From Candidatus Viridilinea mediisalina (lineage in GTDB: Bacteria; Chloroflexota; Chloroflexia; Chloroflexales; Chloroflexaceae), in contig NZ_NQWI01000026.1 in NCBI RefSeq assembly GCF_002532535.1, forward strand, positions 1 through 56,915: 56,915 bases of DNA, read 5' to 3'. Numbering within the stretch: position 1 is the first letter of the stretch; each line of letters begins with the position of its first letter. Position numbers and translations under genes: made by a program. Below are positions 23,998 to 32,532 of the stretch, piece by piece. The notes beneath the pieces are model-generated. The model had not been told where the DNA came from. It searched no databases and saw nothing but the letters and a program-made list of their open reading frames with translations.

Positions 23998-25394
23998 TAG
24001 GCCCCTTGGCCCCGCAAGACGACGCGCAAGGTCTTGAGTAAAATGCGGAGGTCGAGCCAGAAGGAGTAATTCTGAATGTAGTAGAGGTCGTCTTTGGTAT
24101 GCAGATGCATCGTGCGATCACTCCGCCCATTGACCTGCCACCAGCCGGTGATCCCTGGCGGCACCTGAAAACGCTGCCACTGCCACGGCTCATACTCTGC
24201 CGCAATGTAGGGTACTTCGGGGCGCGGGCCTACTAGGCTCATCTCGCCGCGCAGCACATTCAAGAGTTGCGGCAGTTCATCGAGCGAGGTGCGGCGTAGC
24301 TTACGCCCAATTTGGGTCACCCGTGGATCATCACTGACCTTATGGATCAAGCGGCCATGCTCGTCGCGGTGGGCCACCTCGTGCCAGCGATCTTCCGCAT
24401 CAACATACATGCTCCGAAACTTGATCATCCTAAAGCGCCGCCCATACTCACCGATGCGCTCCTGCCAAAAGAAGATCGGCCCTGGCGACTCTAGCTTAAT
24501 CAGGAGCGCCAGCACGACAAATAGCGGCGCAAGCAGCACAAGCAACAGCCCACTAGCCACGAGATCAACCATGCGCTTCAACACCCGTTGTGCCGGCGTA
24601 AAAGGCGACTCGCGCAGCGAAATTAGCGGAATCCCACCAATCATTGTTACCGGCGTGCGCGCAAAGGTTAGATCAAGCACACTCGGCAACATATGCAGCA
24701 TCACGGGCTGCTTCAGCAACTCGAGTGAGAGCCGGGCGACCCGTTCATGCTGCTGTGGTGGCAAGGCAAAGATCGCCTCATGTATCTGTTGTTCGGCAAC
24801 AATCTGCGGCAGATCATCAACCAAGCCCAAGTGAGGTAAGCAACTGTACACATGGGGCTGATCGCTAACATAGCCCACCACCTTGAGGCCCGCCCAAGCA
24901 CGGCGCTCAAACTCAGTTGCTAACTGCTGCCCCGCCAGTGCATCACCAACCACCAGCACACGGTGCTGCTCGCTACCCTGGCGGCGCATACGTACCACCA
25001 CCCGCACCACCAGATGGAAGAGTAGCAAAAGCGCAAGATTGAGCAGTACAAAATAGATAAACTGGAGGCGTGATATATCGCGGAACGAAAGGTAGAGCAG
25101 CCCCGCGAAGCTGGCTGAGGAGAGTACCACTGCACCCACCAAGCGCCCCAATGCCTCTACCATTCCGCTGGTAAAGAGGGCGCGCTGCGGCCTGAGGATC
25201 AGAAAAATAGTCCCCCAGATCAACGCTACTGCCGGATAGAGCGGCCAAGGAACATGTACATGCTCCGCCGTGAGATCATAGCCAAGATCAACCCACAAGC
25301 GCACGGAGGAGGAGAACCACAATGCAAAAAGGGTCAACCAGAGATCCCAAAAGAGCACGCTGCCAGTCAAGCGTGCCCATAGACGTTCAAGCAT
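23994..25394 (-). CDS. Polyprenyl glycosylphosphotransferase (WbaP/WcaJ-like)
   Basis: A 466-residue initiating enzyme that moves a sugar-1-phosphate (usually Glc or Gal) onto undecaprenyl phosphate. Four N-terminal membrane helices (residues ~10-120) are followed by a Rossmann-like CoA-binding-type domain (HRVLVVGDALAGQQLATEFE at ~150), a re-entrant helix near 285 (VDLVASGLLLVLLAPLFVVL) and the catalytic domain. Signature pieces: SPGPIFFWQERIG, FRMIKFRSMYVDAEDR with the catalytic Asp-Glu pair, LDELPQLLNVLRGEMSLVGP, RPEVPYIAAEYEPWQ and GITGWWQVNGRSD. A second, WecA-type initiator lies at 31.4 kb. The upstream 110 bp show no clear promoter. Confidence 0.9.
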   Translation of the reverse strand: MLERLWARLTGSVLFWDLWLTLFALWFSSSVRLWVDLGYDLTAEHVHVPWPLYPAVALIWGTIFLILRPQRALFTSGMVEALGRLVGAVVLSSASFAGLLYLSFRDISRLQFIYFVLLNLALLLLFHLVVRVVVRMRRQGSEQHRVLVVGDALAGQQLATEFERRAWAGLKVVGYVSDQPHVYSCLPHLGLVDDLPQIVAEQQIHEAIFALPPQQHERVARLSLELLKQPVMLHMLPSVLDLTFARTPVTMIGGIPLISLRESPFTPAQRVLKRMVDLVASGLLLVLLAPLFVVLALLIKLESPGPIFFWQERIGEYGRRFRMIKFRSMYVDAEDRWHEVAHRDEHGRLIHKVSDDPRVTQIGRKLRRTSLDELPQLLNVLRGEMSLVGPRPEVPYIAAEYEPWQWQRFQVPPGITGWWQVNGRSDRTMHLHTKDDLYYIQNYSFWLDLRILLKTLRVVLRGQGAY

Positions 25395-25502
25395 AGAACA
25401 TTCCTTGCGCCCCACGCTAGGGTGATAAGGCTTTCGTTGTAGTCAAACGTGGTTGCCGGACGATTTAGTCTACCATTAAGCATAGGATCGGGCAAGCAGT
25501 GC

Positions 25503-26291
25503 CTACCCAACCTTCTTCAGCCGTTCCCGCACCAACTGTTGCAAGACCAACGCGAAAAAGCGTGGATTGCCCAACAGGTAGCGCCGCCAAAGTCGTTGTG
25601 GTTCGTACCAGAGCCGACACAACCACTCAAAGCCATGGTCGGTCAGCCAGCGCGGGCCACGGGGCACCGTGTCGGCCAAATAGTCGAAGAGGGCTCCCAC
25701 ACTCATCACCACCGGCGCGACCAACTGCTCGCGTTGTGCGGCAATCCAGCGCTCCTGCTGTGGCATACCCATGCCCACGAGCAACAGATCCGGTGTAAAT
25801 GAACCAAGCGCCGCCAGCGCCATGGTTGCTTCATGTGGGTCATCCAGAATATACCCATGGTGACTCGCCAGCGTCAAGGTTGGGTAGCGTTGGTGCAAAC
25901 GTGCGACCGCTGCCGCTGCTACACCAGGCTGCCCACCCAACAGAAAGACGCGGTAGCCCTGGTTGGCACAGAGCAGCATCAACTGATCAATCCAGTCTGG
26001 CGGGGTAAAACGGGCGGGCAACGGTCTACCCAACAGCGCTGAACCCAAACGCAACCCCTGCCCATCGCAAAAGACGAGATCAGCTTGTGCATATGCTGCG
26101 CGAAATAGCGCATCATCCTGCGCCAGATTCACCGCATGCACATTTGCATAGAAGACCGTCAGTTGCTCACGTTGCGCTAATGCGGCCTTTAGCCAGCCGA
26201 GTAATTCCTCGAGCTGTAACGGATGCACCGCCAGTTGCCCAATTGGGCAAGGCAGAGGGGGCGCGGCAGAATTAGGTGATGGGTTGTTCAT
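25503..26291 (-). CDS. WecG/TagA/CpsF-family glycosyltransferase
   Basis: A 262-residue GT26 enzyme. Members add ManNAc or ManNAcA to GlcNAc-PP-undecaprenol as the second step of glycan assembly. Signatures: FYANVHAVNLAQDDALFR (about 45), DLVFCDGQGLRLGSALLG (about 68), FLLGGQPGVAAAAVARLHQR (about 108) and LLVGMGMPQQERWIAAQR (about 160). SVGALFDYLADTVPRGPRWL and GFEWLCRLWYEPQRLWRRYL complete the C-terminal block. ATG 26291 is chosen because the longer frame upstream is repeat DNA (ACCACAGAGG type). With WecA and WecB encoded here, a GlcNAc-ManNAc linkage unit is a reasonable inference. Confidence 0.9.
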   Translation of the reverse strand: MNNPSPNSAAPPLPCPIGQLAVHPLQLEELLGWLKAALAQREQLTVFYANVHAVNLAQDDALFRAAYAQADLVFCDGQGLRLGSALLGRPLPARFTPPDWIDQLMLLCANQGYRVFLLGGQPGVAAAAVARLHQRYPTLTLASHHGYILDDPHEATMALAALGSFTPDLLLVGMGMPQQERWIAAQREQLVAPVVMSVGALFDYLADTVPRGPRWLTDHGFEWLCRLWYEPQRLWRRYLLGNPRFFALVLQQLVRERLKKVG

Positions 26292-26346
26292 ATGTGAGGA
26301 TGAGGATACAGAGACGAGGCGATTTTTTAGAGATACAGAGTTTTTC

Positions 26347-26373
26347 ACCACAGAGGCACAGAGAACACAGAGG
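26347..26373. repeat. ACCACAGAGGCACAGAGA-type repeat
   Basis: ACCACAGAGGCACAGAGAACACAGAGG-type sequence, also present in variant form near 6753. This kind of short repeat occurs in many unrelated bacteria; function unknown. Confidence 0.6.
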
Positions 26374-26419
26374 AATTGGTGGTATAGCAGCAAGCACCAG
26401 CATTGGCATTTTCTCCCCT

Positions 26420-26533
26420 GCGTTGGCTGAGCCTGTCGAAGCCACCGCAGGGGGACAGCGCAGCGCGTTGGCTGAGCCTGTCGAAGCCACCGCAGGGGGA
26501 CAGCGCAGCGCGTTGGCTGAGCCTGTCGAAGCC
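26420..26533. repeat. 45-bp direct repeat with GGCTGAGCCTGTCGAAGCC
   Basis: Two full 45-bp units and a partial third begin GCGTTGGCTGAGCCTGTCG at 26420, 26465 and 26510. They lie immediately after the stop codon of the flippase-like gene. Confidence 0.88.
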
Positions 26534-26534
26534 G

Positions 26535-27527
26535 TCACTCATCACTCTTTGCAACGGGAAGGCGCATCGATCCTCCGCCTTGCCCAGAAAGCCAAAGCGT
26601 AGTGAGCCCCGCTACAATTGGCGGCAAATAGACGAGACCATGGAGTAGCACCCCAACACTCAAGGCCGCCTCTTGGGCAACTCCAAAGACCGCTAAACTC
26701 AAGATGCAGAGATATTGAAAGAGGCCGATCCGCCCTGGCGCAGAGGGAATGTTGATCCCGGCCACCAGCACAAAGAGCAGGAAGATTGCTGCCACCAGCG
26801 ACAACTCAAGCCCCAAAGCCAAAAATGTCCAGTAGTTGGTTAGCGCCGCCGTGAGCCAGATCAAGAGCGACCAACCCACCAGCCGCAGTTGCTGGCCGCT
26901 ATCGGCCAAGACTTGCAGGCTTGCCAGCAGATTCACACCTAGCCGCGTCACACGCTCGCGCACTCCTACTGGCAACCAAGCGCCGAGCCGCGCAACCAAA
27001 CGCTGCTGCTGCCCCCGCGTAAGCAGCACGCCCACCAAGACCAGCAGGGTCACACTGGTTAGCAAGACCAACAGATAGGCCGGTTGGCTCACCCAGTCAG
27101 GCAGGGGCATCAGCAGCAGCAGCAAGCAGAAGATCAGCACATAGCAGACCATATCTATGACCTTCTCAATTGCCACCGTGCCCAAAATGAAGCTCTTCGC
27201 AATCCCCAACTCACCCGCCATATAGATGCGGCTCAGATCGCCAGCGCGCGCCGGCAAGAGATGGTTGAGCATTTGGCCAACCAAGTGCAGGCGCAACGCC
27301 TGGGTTAACGGCACCTGCGCCCCACGCTCACCCATCAACAACTTCCAGCGCACCGCTTTGGCCCAATTATTAAGCAACACACTCAGCAGTGCTGCGGTCA
27401 CAAAGAGACCATCGGCAGCCACAAGGCTCGCCCAGACACGCTGATAATCTACGCCCACAAAGGCGAAGTAGAGCGCCAGGAGGCTAATGGCGGCTCCTAT
27501 GATGATGTTGAACCAGCGTTTGGTCAC
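26535..27527 (-). CDS. Lysylphosphatidylglycerol synthase TM-like / UPF0104 flippase-domain protein
   Basis: A 330-residue membrane protein with about eight helices. It fits the UPF0104 family (the membrane half of MprF/AglD-type proteins): RWKLLMGERGAQVPLTQALR near residue 60, HLVGQMLNHLLPARAGDLSR near 85 (the family hallmark N..LPARAGD..R) and NIPSAPGRIGLFQYLCI near 285 (P..PG.iG.fq). Such proteins are thought to flip or transfer lipid-linked substrates. It starts at GTG 27527. Before a repeat inserted just upstream, this GTG would have overlapped the stop codon of the Wzy-like gene as GTGA. Partner lipid unknown. Confidence 0.82.
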   Translation of the reverse strand: MTKRWFNIIIGAAISLLALYFAFVGVDYQRVWASLVAADGLFVTAALLSVLLNNWAKAVRWKLLMGERGAQVPLTQALRLHLVGQMLNHLLPARAGDLSRIYMAGELGIAKSFILGTVAIEKVIDMVCYVLIFCLLLLLMPLPDWVSQPAYLLVLLTSVTLLVLVGVLLTRGQQQRLVARLGAWLPVGVRERVTRLGVNLLASLQVLADSGQQLRLVGWSLLIWLTAALTNYWTFLALGLELSLVAAIFLLFVLVAGINIPSAPGRIGLFQYLCILSLAVFGVAQEAALSVGVLLHGLVYLPPIVAGLTTLWLSGQGGGSMRLPVAKSDE

Positions 27528-27542
27528 AGGGTATCTCTCTTA

Positions 27543-27642
27543 GAAGCTGTCTGAAAAGCTAGTGGGCACGCGTTGGAGTGCCGGCTTTAGCCGGCTGAAG
27601 CCGGCACTCCAACGTCAGTTCATGGACTTTTCAGACAGCATC
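27543..27642. mobile_element. GCTGTCTGAAAAG palindromic element, copy 4
   Basis: Nearly identical to the copy at 4923; direct TTA repeats flank it (27540-27542 and 27643-27645). Its right end encodes the last nine residues and the stop of the Wzy-like protein. Reconstructing the site without it restores a 4-bp gene overlap. Confidence 0.88.
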
Positions 27643-28967
27643 TTACACCCTTCCAGATGCTCCAGATGGTGCGAGGAGTTTTCGGGGAGGGCGAGCCCTC
27701 CCCGAACCCCGCCCTCAGCCACCAACCACAACGCCGCCGCTGCGCCCCAAAGCGCCCAGACCATCACGGCAGGGCGTACCATCCCCCAGGTGACCGCATC
27801 AAAGATGCCGTGGGTTAGCAGGGCTACCTGTGCCGCCAAGAGGCCACTAGCGAAACCGCGCAAATAGGGCTCTGCGGTCAAGGCTTGGCGGGCGCGCCAA
27901 GCCATGAGCACCACGGCCCCCAAGGTGGCCAGATAGGCCACCAAGCCGGGTACGCCCAGATCCACCGCCACCTGCAGCAAGAGATTGTGGGCATGGGGTT
28001 GACTTGTTGGCGAAAGAAACAACGGGTAGAGCAACTCGGTTACTTGAGCAAACCCGCCCATACCAATGCCAGTGAAGGAGAAATCCTGGATCATCCACCA
28101 TGCGCGCCACCAGAGTTCCTGACGAGTAGCGAAGCCCCCCAGGGAAACATTGGCACCTAAGAAGTCTAACACTACATAATGTTTACCAAAACCAACACTG
28201 AGCAACCCAGCACCAGCGAGCAAACCAAGGCCAAGTGTACACCAGCGCCAGCGCAGGGCCAGCAGCACCAACAGTGCCACCGCGGCGGCCATAATGCCCG
28301 CCCGCGACTGGGTGAGGAGGAGGATCGTGAGCATAACAATCAAGGCGAGCATAAGCCCAGTGCGGAGCCCTCGCCCCAAGCTACTCCAGGCAAACAACAA
28401 AGGGCCAGCCGTAAGCGGCAAAAGCAGCGCCAAATAGCCCGCCATCACATTGGGATTAATGCTATCTGAGGTGAGTTGGGGCAAACGACTGGTCAGATCG
28501 GCAGGCAAAAAAAAGAGCTTATGGTTTGACCAATCTACACTGATCAAAGCACCAAGCGCCAAGAGCAAGCCAGTGGCCACGAAGCCGAGATAGACCAAAC
28601 CCAAGCGTTGCGGGTGGTCGGCCCAGCGCACGAGCGCATAGTAGAGCACCATCCCAACCAGAAGACGGTTCACCTGGGGGCGGGTAAGCTCAGGAAAGGC
28701 GCTAATTGCCAGGGAGAGCAACGCCATCAACGCGAGAACCAGAACGCCCCCATCAGCCAGCGTCTTGGGCACCAAACGCCCATAGGCAAGCAGATGGGTC
28801 ACCATGTAGCCTACCCCCACCAGCAAGGCCGCAGGCAAGAGCCATTCGCTGACGACACTCACCGCCACGGCAAGCACGAAGAGATAGGTGAGATACTCAA
28901 GCAGCCGTTGCGCCCAAAGACGCCAAGATGAGGTCGGGCGAAGATCTGAAGGTTGGGTCGTTTCCAT
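27615..28967 (-). CDS. O-antigen ligase/polymerase (Wzy-like), C-terminus rewritten by a repeat
   Basis: A 450-residue membrane protein with 11-12 helices of the Wzy_C/WaaL family, which joins lipid-linked oligosaccharides outside the membrane. LTQSRAGIMAAAVALLVLLA near 225 and the large loop with RQELWWRAWWMIQDFSFTGI, GIGMGGFAQ and SQPHAHNLLLQVAVDLGVPG (about 280-335) are the family hallmarks, with the conserved Arg and His. The last ~12 residues (GCKMLSEKSMN) come from the inserted palindromic element; the original end would have been GCKRDTL. A second palindrome (TTCGGGGAGGGC/GCCCTCCCCGAA, 27681-27706) lies inside the coding end. It abuts the dehydratase gene with no gap. Confidence 0.85.
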   Translation of the reverse strand: METTQPSDLRPTSSWRLWAQRLLEYLTYLFVLAVAVSVVSEWLLPAALLVGVGYMVTHLLAYGRLVPKTLADGGVLVLALMALLSLAISAFPELTRPQVNRLLVGMVLYYALVRWADHPQRLGLVYLGFVATGLLLALGALISVDWSNHKLFFLPADLTSRLPQLTSDSINPNVMAGYLALLLPLTAGPLLFAWSSLGRGLRTGLMLALIVMLTILLLTQSRAGIMAAAVALLVLLALRWRWCTLGLGLLAGAGLLSVGFGKHYVVLDFLGANVSLGGFATRQELWWRAWWMIQDFSFTGIGMGGFAQVTELLYPLFLSPTSQPHAHNLLLQVAVDLGVPGLVAYLATLGAVVLMAWRARQALTAEPYLRGFASGLLAAQVALLTHGIFDAVTWGMVRPAVMVWALWGAAAALWLVAEGGVRGGLALPENSSHHLEHLEGCKMLSEKSMN

Positions 28968-30887
28968 CTAACCAGAACGCTTCGAGGCCAAGATGGGCAC
29001 AATCTTAGGCTGATGGGGCGCGAGCAAGGGCTGGGGCGGTTGATACTCCGGCACCAACTCACTAATCGTATGCAGCAGCGCTGGCTCGTTATCCAACTGC
29101 ACCCCTTGCTCCAACTGTGTAATCAGATCAAAGAGATGTTCCTGCTCGCTACTACTTGCCCGTTCGGCAATAAAGACCTTTTTATGGCTCGTGGCGCAGT
29201 AGCGTTCATTCTTAGTAAACAGTTCCTCAAAGAGTTTCTCACCTGGACGCAAGCCGGTATAGACAATATCAATATCACGCCCCTCCTCAAGTCCGGAGAG
29301 GCGCAACATATCGCGGGCGAGATCAACAATTTTAACCGGATCACCCATATCGAGCAGGAAGACCTCGCCCTGTTTACCGAGTACTGCGGCTTGCAGCACC
29401 AACTGCACCGCTTCGGGGATGGTCATAAAATAGCGCTGCATCTCCGGATCAGTAATCGTAATCGGGCCACCCTCGGCAATCTGGCGCTTAAAGGTCAAGA
29501 TAACACTGCCACGGCTACCCAGAACATTGCCAAAGCGCACGGCCACAAAAGGGCGCTTACTCATTGCAGCCGCCTGATGCACCAACATCTCAGCAATCCG
29601 CTTGGTTGCCCCCATGACACTAGTTGGATTGACCGCCTTATCGGATGAGATCATCACAAAGCGCTCAACGCCCATATTCATCGCCGCATCAAGCAGATTG
29701 CGCGTCCCGAGGATATTATTGCTCACCGCCTCAATCGGATTAAGCTCCATAAGCGGCACATGCTTATGGGCTGCGGCATGGAAGACGAGGCTCGGACGGT
29801 AGCGCCACATCAGGCTATGGATGCGCTGACCATCGCGGATATCAGCGATCACCGCCCGAATCTTCGGACCATTGGCTTGCTGACTCACCAAACGTTGGAG
29901 TTCCTGTTGGATCTCAAAGACACTATTCTCACCGTGGCCCAAAATAATCAACTCAGCGGGATGGCAACGCACAATCTGGCGACAGAGTTCACTGCCAATC
30001 GAACCACCGCCTCCAGTTACCAACACCACCTCACCAGTAATCAACTGGCGCACACTCTCCAAATCGGTCTCAACCGGATCACGGCGCAACAGATCAGTAA
30101 TCTCAACATGGCGAATCTGACTCACCTGGGTCTTACCATCGAGCAACTCATAGAGCCCCGGCATCGTCAAGGTTTCGACCCCAGCATCGGCACAGATGCT
30201 CATAATCGAGCGGATCGCCTTGCCTGATGCCCGTGGCATCGCAATAATCACCTGTTGCACGTGGTGGGTCTCGACCAGGCGCGGGATTGCCGAGCGATCA
30301 CCGAGTACCCAAACACCATGGATCGCCATACCATGTAACTGCGGATTATCGTCGAGCAGCCCCACAATCGTCTTGCCAAGCTGCGGATTACCCTGCAATT
30401 CACGCACCATCAAGGCTCCTGCGGCCCCGGCCCCCATGATCAAGACCTTATGCTCATGGGCCAAGCTTGCGGTGGGGCGTGCGCGGCGCAGAAAGAGGCG
30501 CAGCAGCAGACGTGAACTCAGGATCGCACCTAGCACGAGGGGCAGAGCGATGAATGGCAGCGAGCGGGGCAGAGCGAAGAGCGGCTGCAGCGAAGCGGCC
30601 AGCAACTGGAGCAGCGTCGCAAGCACCAGCGCAAGGGTAACCGCACGTCCAAGCCGCAACAACTCACCCAGCGACGCATAGCCCCAATGCTGGCGATACA
30701 AACGCCCTTGATAGATCAGCAGGGTTGTCAACACCGTAGCTAACGCACTAAAGGAAAAAAAACCAGTGCTAAACGGAGCGACGGTAAACTGCTCGAGCCG
30801 CAGGAGCAAGCCGGCATAGATCGCAAGAGGCACCAAAATCAGATCGAGGAAGAGCAGATAGCGATTGCGCCAATGTCTCATATGCAT
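28968..30887 (-). CDS. FlaA1/CapD/WbpM-type nucleotide-sugar 4,6-dehydratase
   Basis: A 639-residue membrane-anchored enzyme that converts a UDP-HexNAc (usually UDP-GlcNAc) to its 4-keto-6-deoxy form. Four N-terminal membrane helices (residues ~8-125) are followed by a Rossmann-like domain (HKVLIMGAGAAGALMVRELQ, ~145). The SDR catalytic domain begins VVLVTGGGGSIGSELCRQI near 287, then VFHAAAHKHVPLMELNPIEA and SSDKAVNPTSVMGATKR. In the last motif Met replaces the usual catalytic Tyr, as is normal for this subfamily. GEVFLLDMGDPVKIVDLARD and GLRPGEKLFEEL complete it. The product could feed the DegT aminotransferase and GNAT enzyme further upstream. Preceded by a plausible promoter at 31108-31136. 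Confidence 0.92.
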   Translation of the reverse strand: MHMRHWRNRYLLFLDLILVPLAIYAGLLLRLEQFTVAPFSTGFFSFSALATVLTTLLIYQGRLYRQHWGYASLGELLRLGRAVTLALVLATLLQLLAASLQPLFALPRSLPFIALPLVLGAILSSRLLLRLFLRRARPTASLAHEHKVLIMGAGAAGALMVRELQGNPQLGKTIVGLLDDNPQLHGMAIHGVWVLGDRSAIPRLVETHHVQQVIIAMPRASGKAIRSIMSICADAGVETLTMPGLYELLDGKTQVSQIRHVEITDLLRRDPVETDLESVRQLITGEVVLVTGGGGSIGSELCRQIVRCHPAELIILGHGENSVFEIQQELQRLVSQQANGPKIRAVIADIRDGQRIHSLMWRYRPSLVFHAAAHKHVPLMELNPIEAVSNNILGTRNLLDAAMNMGVERFVMISSDKAVNPTSVMGATKRIAEMLVHQAAAMSKRPFVAVRFGNVLGSRGSVILTFKRQIAEGGPITITDPEMQRYFMTIPEAVQLVLQAAVLGKQGEVFLLDMGDPVKIVDLARDMLRLSGLEEGRDIDIVYTGLRPGEKLFEELFTKNERYCATSHKKVFIAERASSSEQEHLFDLITQLEQGVQLDNEPALLHTISELVPEYQPPQPLLAPHQPKIVPILASKRSG

Positions 30888-31107
30888 CTCACGAAACTAT
30901 AGGCAAGGAACGACCAGCCCACCGAGCGTATCGCTTTGCAGCAACACACCAAGCTTCCTGATCGCTAGCCCAACGTGGGCTAATCAAAGCATAGGAACAC
31001 ACGCTTCCCATGCCCGCAAACTCAGCGTGGAGTCAGCTTCGTTACAGCTTCGTTTCATCTTGGGTAGTGTACCACACTATGAGCCCAAGAGATGCAGGGA
31101 ATAGAGT

Positions 31108-31136
31108 ATTCTATAGTGTTAAGCCTCGCATGTCAG
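31108..31136 (-). promoter_or_regulatory. Promoter candidate for the distal polysaccharide genes
   Basis: On the minus strand CTGACA (31131-31136) and TAGAAT (31108-31113) are 17 bp apart, each one base from consensus. It points towards the 4,6-dehydratase, with a leader of about 210 nt. This suggests that the genes from 30.9 kb down can be transcribed separately from the block above 31.4 kb. The remaining part of this 478-bp gene-free stretch (30888-31365) shows only the inverted-repeat element listed next. Confidence 0.5.
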
Positions 31137-31239
31137 CGCAATTTTTATATCACTTACGATTGAACCTAACCACATAGTCACTCGGAGCGCGGCGAAGGGG
31201 CTCTTGTGGTACTCAAAAGAGTTGCTTTACTGCGCTCAT

Positions 31240-31321
31240 GAGAAACAAACGGTGCGGCGGCGCAGGGCTTCGACAAGCTCAGCCACCGCGCCACCGCGCG
31301 GCGGCGCTCACACCGTTTCTC
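31240..31321. repeat. GAGAAAC..GTTTCTC inverted-repeat element with GGCTTCGACAAGCTCAGCC
   Basis: GAGAAACAAACGGTGCGGCG on the left pairs imperfectly with GCGGCGCTCACACCGTTTCT on the right. One GGCTTCGACAAGCTCAGCC unit sits in the centre. The right flank (CTCAC..CCGTTTCTCAC) resembles 135-180 at the window start. Confidence 0.6.
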
Positions 31322-31365
31322 ACGGGTCACTAGACACTAGGCTGCGGGCCATAGGGTCATTAGCA

Positions 31366-32517
31366 TTACGAAGAACGATCAGCCTGAAGCGAAACTTGGG
31401 GCTTCTGTTCAACCAAATGATCAGTTCGCGGTTGAACCAAGCGAACCCGCCCGCGCTCCACGCGTTGCTGGCGCACCACATCAGCGGTTTGTGCTTCCAC
31501 ATGGTGGACAAAGAACACCAGACCCACGGCCACACTCAGTGGAAACAGCAGAGCCAGCCAAGCTATCGGGGTAGCGAAATTTATGAGCAGAACTGCGGTC
31601 ATGACACCCAGCCCACTCAGGGCAGTGTAGAGCAGCGTCACGCTCTGGTGGGGGAAACCAGCCTTCACCAAACGCTGATAGAGGTGGCTGCGATGGGCCT
31701 CAAAGATGCGCTCACGCCTCTTGATACGAGCAACAAGCGTATAGCCAGTATCAAAGATGAAGGGCCAGACGAGGAGGGCTCCTACAACGAGCCAGGCATA
31801 GAAATCGAGGCCAATTGGGTTTTGCACTGCAAAGAACAACGGAAGCAACGCGAAGCTAAAACCCAAGAAGGTACTACCCACATCACCCATAAAGATGCGT
31901 GCCGGGGGCCAGTTATGACCTAGGAAACCCAAGCTCGTCATCACAAGCAACCCACTCAAAACAGCCAGCCAGGTATGTCCACCAGCGAGACTAAAGCCAA
32001 ACCAAGCCAGCCCCGCGACAACAGCCTGTGCCCCAGCGATGCCATCAATGCCATCCATAAAGTTAAACGCATTGGTCAAGCCCACCAACCAAACCAGCGT
32101 CAGAGCGGCTATAACCCACGTATAAGCGCTTGGCGCATTCGTAACGAATAGACCTGAGGCCCAGAGTACGAGTACTGCAGCGAGGCACTGCACACCCAGG
32201 CGCAACCCAGCCGGAAGTGAACGCAAATCATCAACAAAACCAAGCACAGCAATCAGGAGCATGGCAGCGAGGCACATGTATAGCGTACTACTCGCGAGTT
32301 CCGCATGCCATACAGGAGCAACACAGAGCCCTAGCAGCGTGAGGCTCGCAATTGCAACGCCACCGCCTCGCGGAGTCGGCTGACTATGTGAACTACGCTC
32401 GTTGGGCACATCCAGCAGACGGCGTCGAGCCCATTGCGCCACCGCACCGACCATGAAATAGGTGGCGGGGAGGGCGATGGTGAGCAACAAAAGCAATTGG
32501 ATCATGGTGCTAGGCAT
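31366..32517 (-). CDS. WecA/MraY-family GlcNAc-1-phosphate transferase
   Basis: A 383-residue polytopic enzyme (about 10-11 helices) that links a HexNAc-1-phosphate from UDP to undecaprenyl phosphate. Family landmarks: SSHSQPTPRGGGVAI at residues 42-56, GFVDDLRSLPAGLRL (Asp pair, about 93), NAFNFMDGIDGIAG (about 152), MGDVGSTFLGFSFALLPLF (about 215) and the loop EAHRSHLYQRLVKAGFPH (about 275). The HxxR-like RSHLYQ pattern suits WecA/TagO more than MraY, and there is no peptidoglycan context. It is probably the partner of WecB and the TagA-type transferase. A weak ribosome site leaves the choice between ATG 32517 and ATG 32505 open. Confidence 0.88.
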   Translation of the reverse strand: MPSTMIQLLLLLTIALPATYFMVGAVAQWARRRLLDVPNERSSHSQPTPRGGGVAIASLTLLGLCVAPVWHAELASSTLYMCLAAMLLIAVLGFVDDLRSLPAGLRLGVQCLAAVLVLWASGLFVTNAPSAYTWVIAALTLVWLVGLTNAFNFMDGIDGIAGAQAVVAGLAWFGFSLAGGHTWLAVLSGLLVMTSLGFLGHNWPPARIFMGDVGSTFLGFSFALLPLFFAVQNPIGLDFYAWLVVGALLVWPFIFDTGYTLVARIKRRERIFEAHRSHLYQRLVKAGFPHQSVTLLYTALSGLGVMTAVLLINFATPIAWLALLFPLSVAVGLVFFVHHVEAQTADVVRQQRVERGRVRLVQPRTDHLVEQKPQVSLQADRSS

Positions 32518-32532
32518 AGTCTCTTCACCAGG

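Noticed and set aside
31204-31923. Plus-strand frame of 239 codons
   Set aside because: It runs antisense to the WecA-type gene, starts in a repeat and shows no domain.
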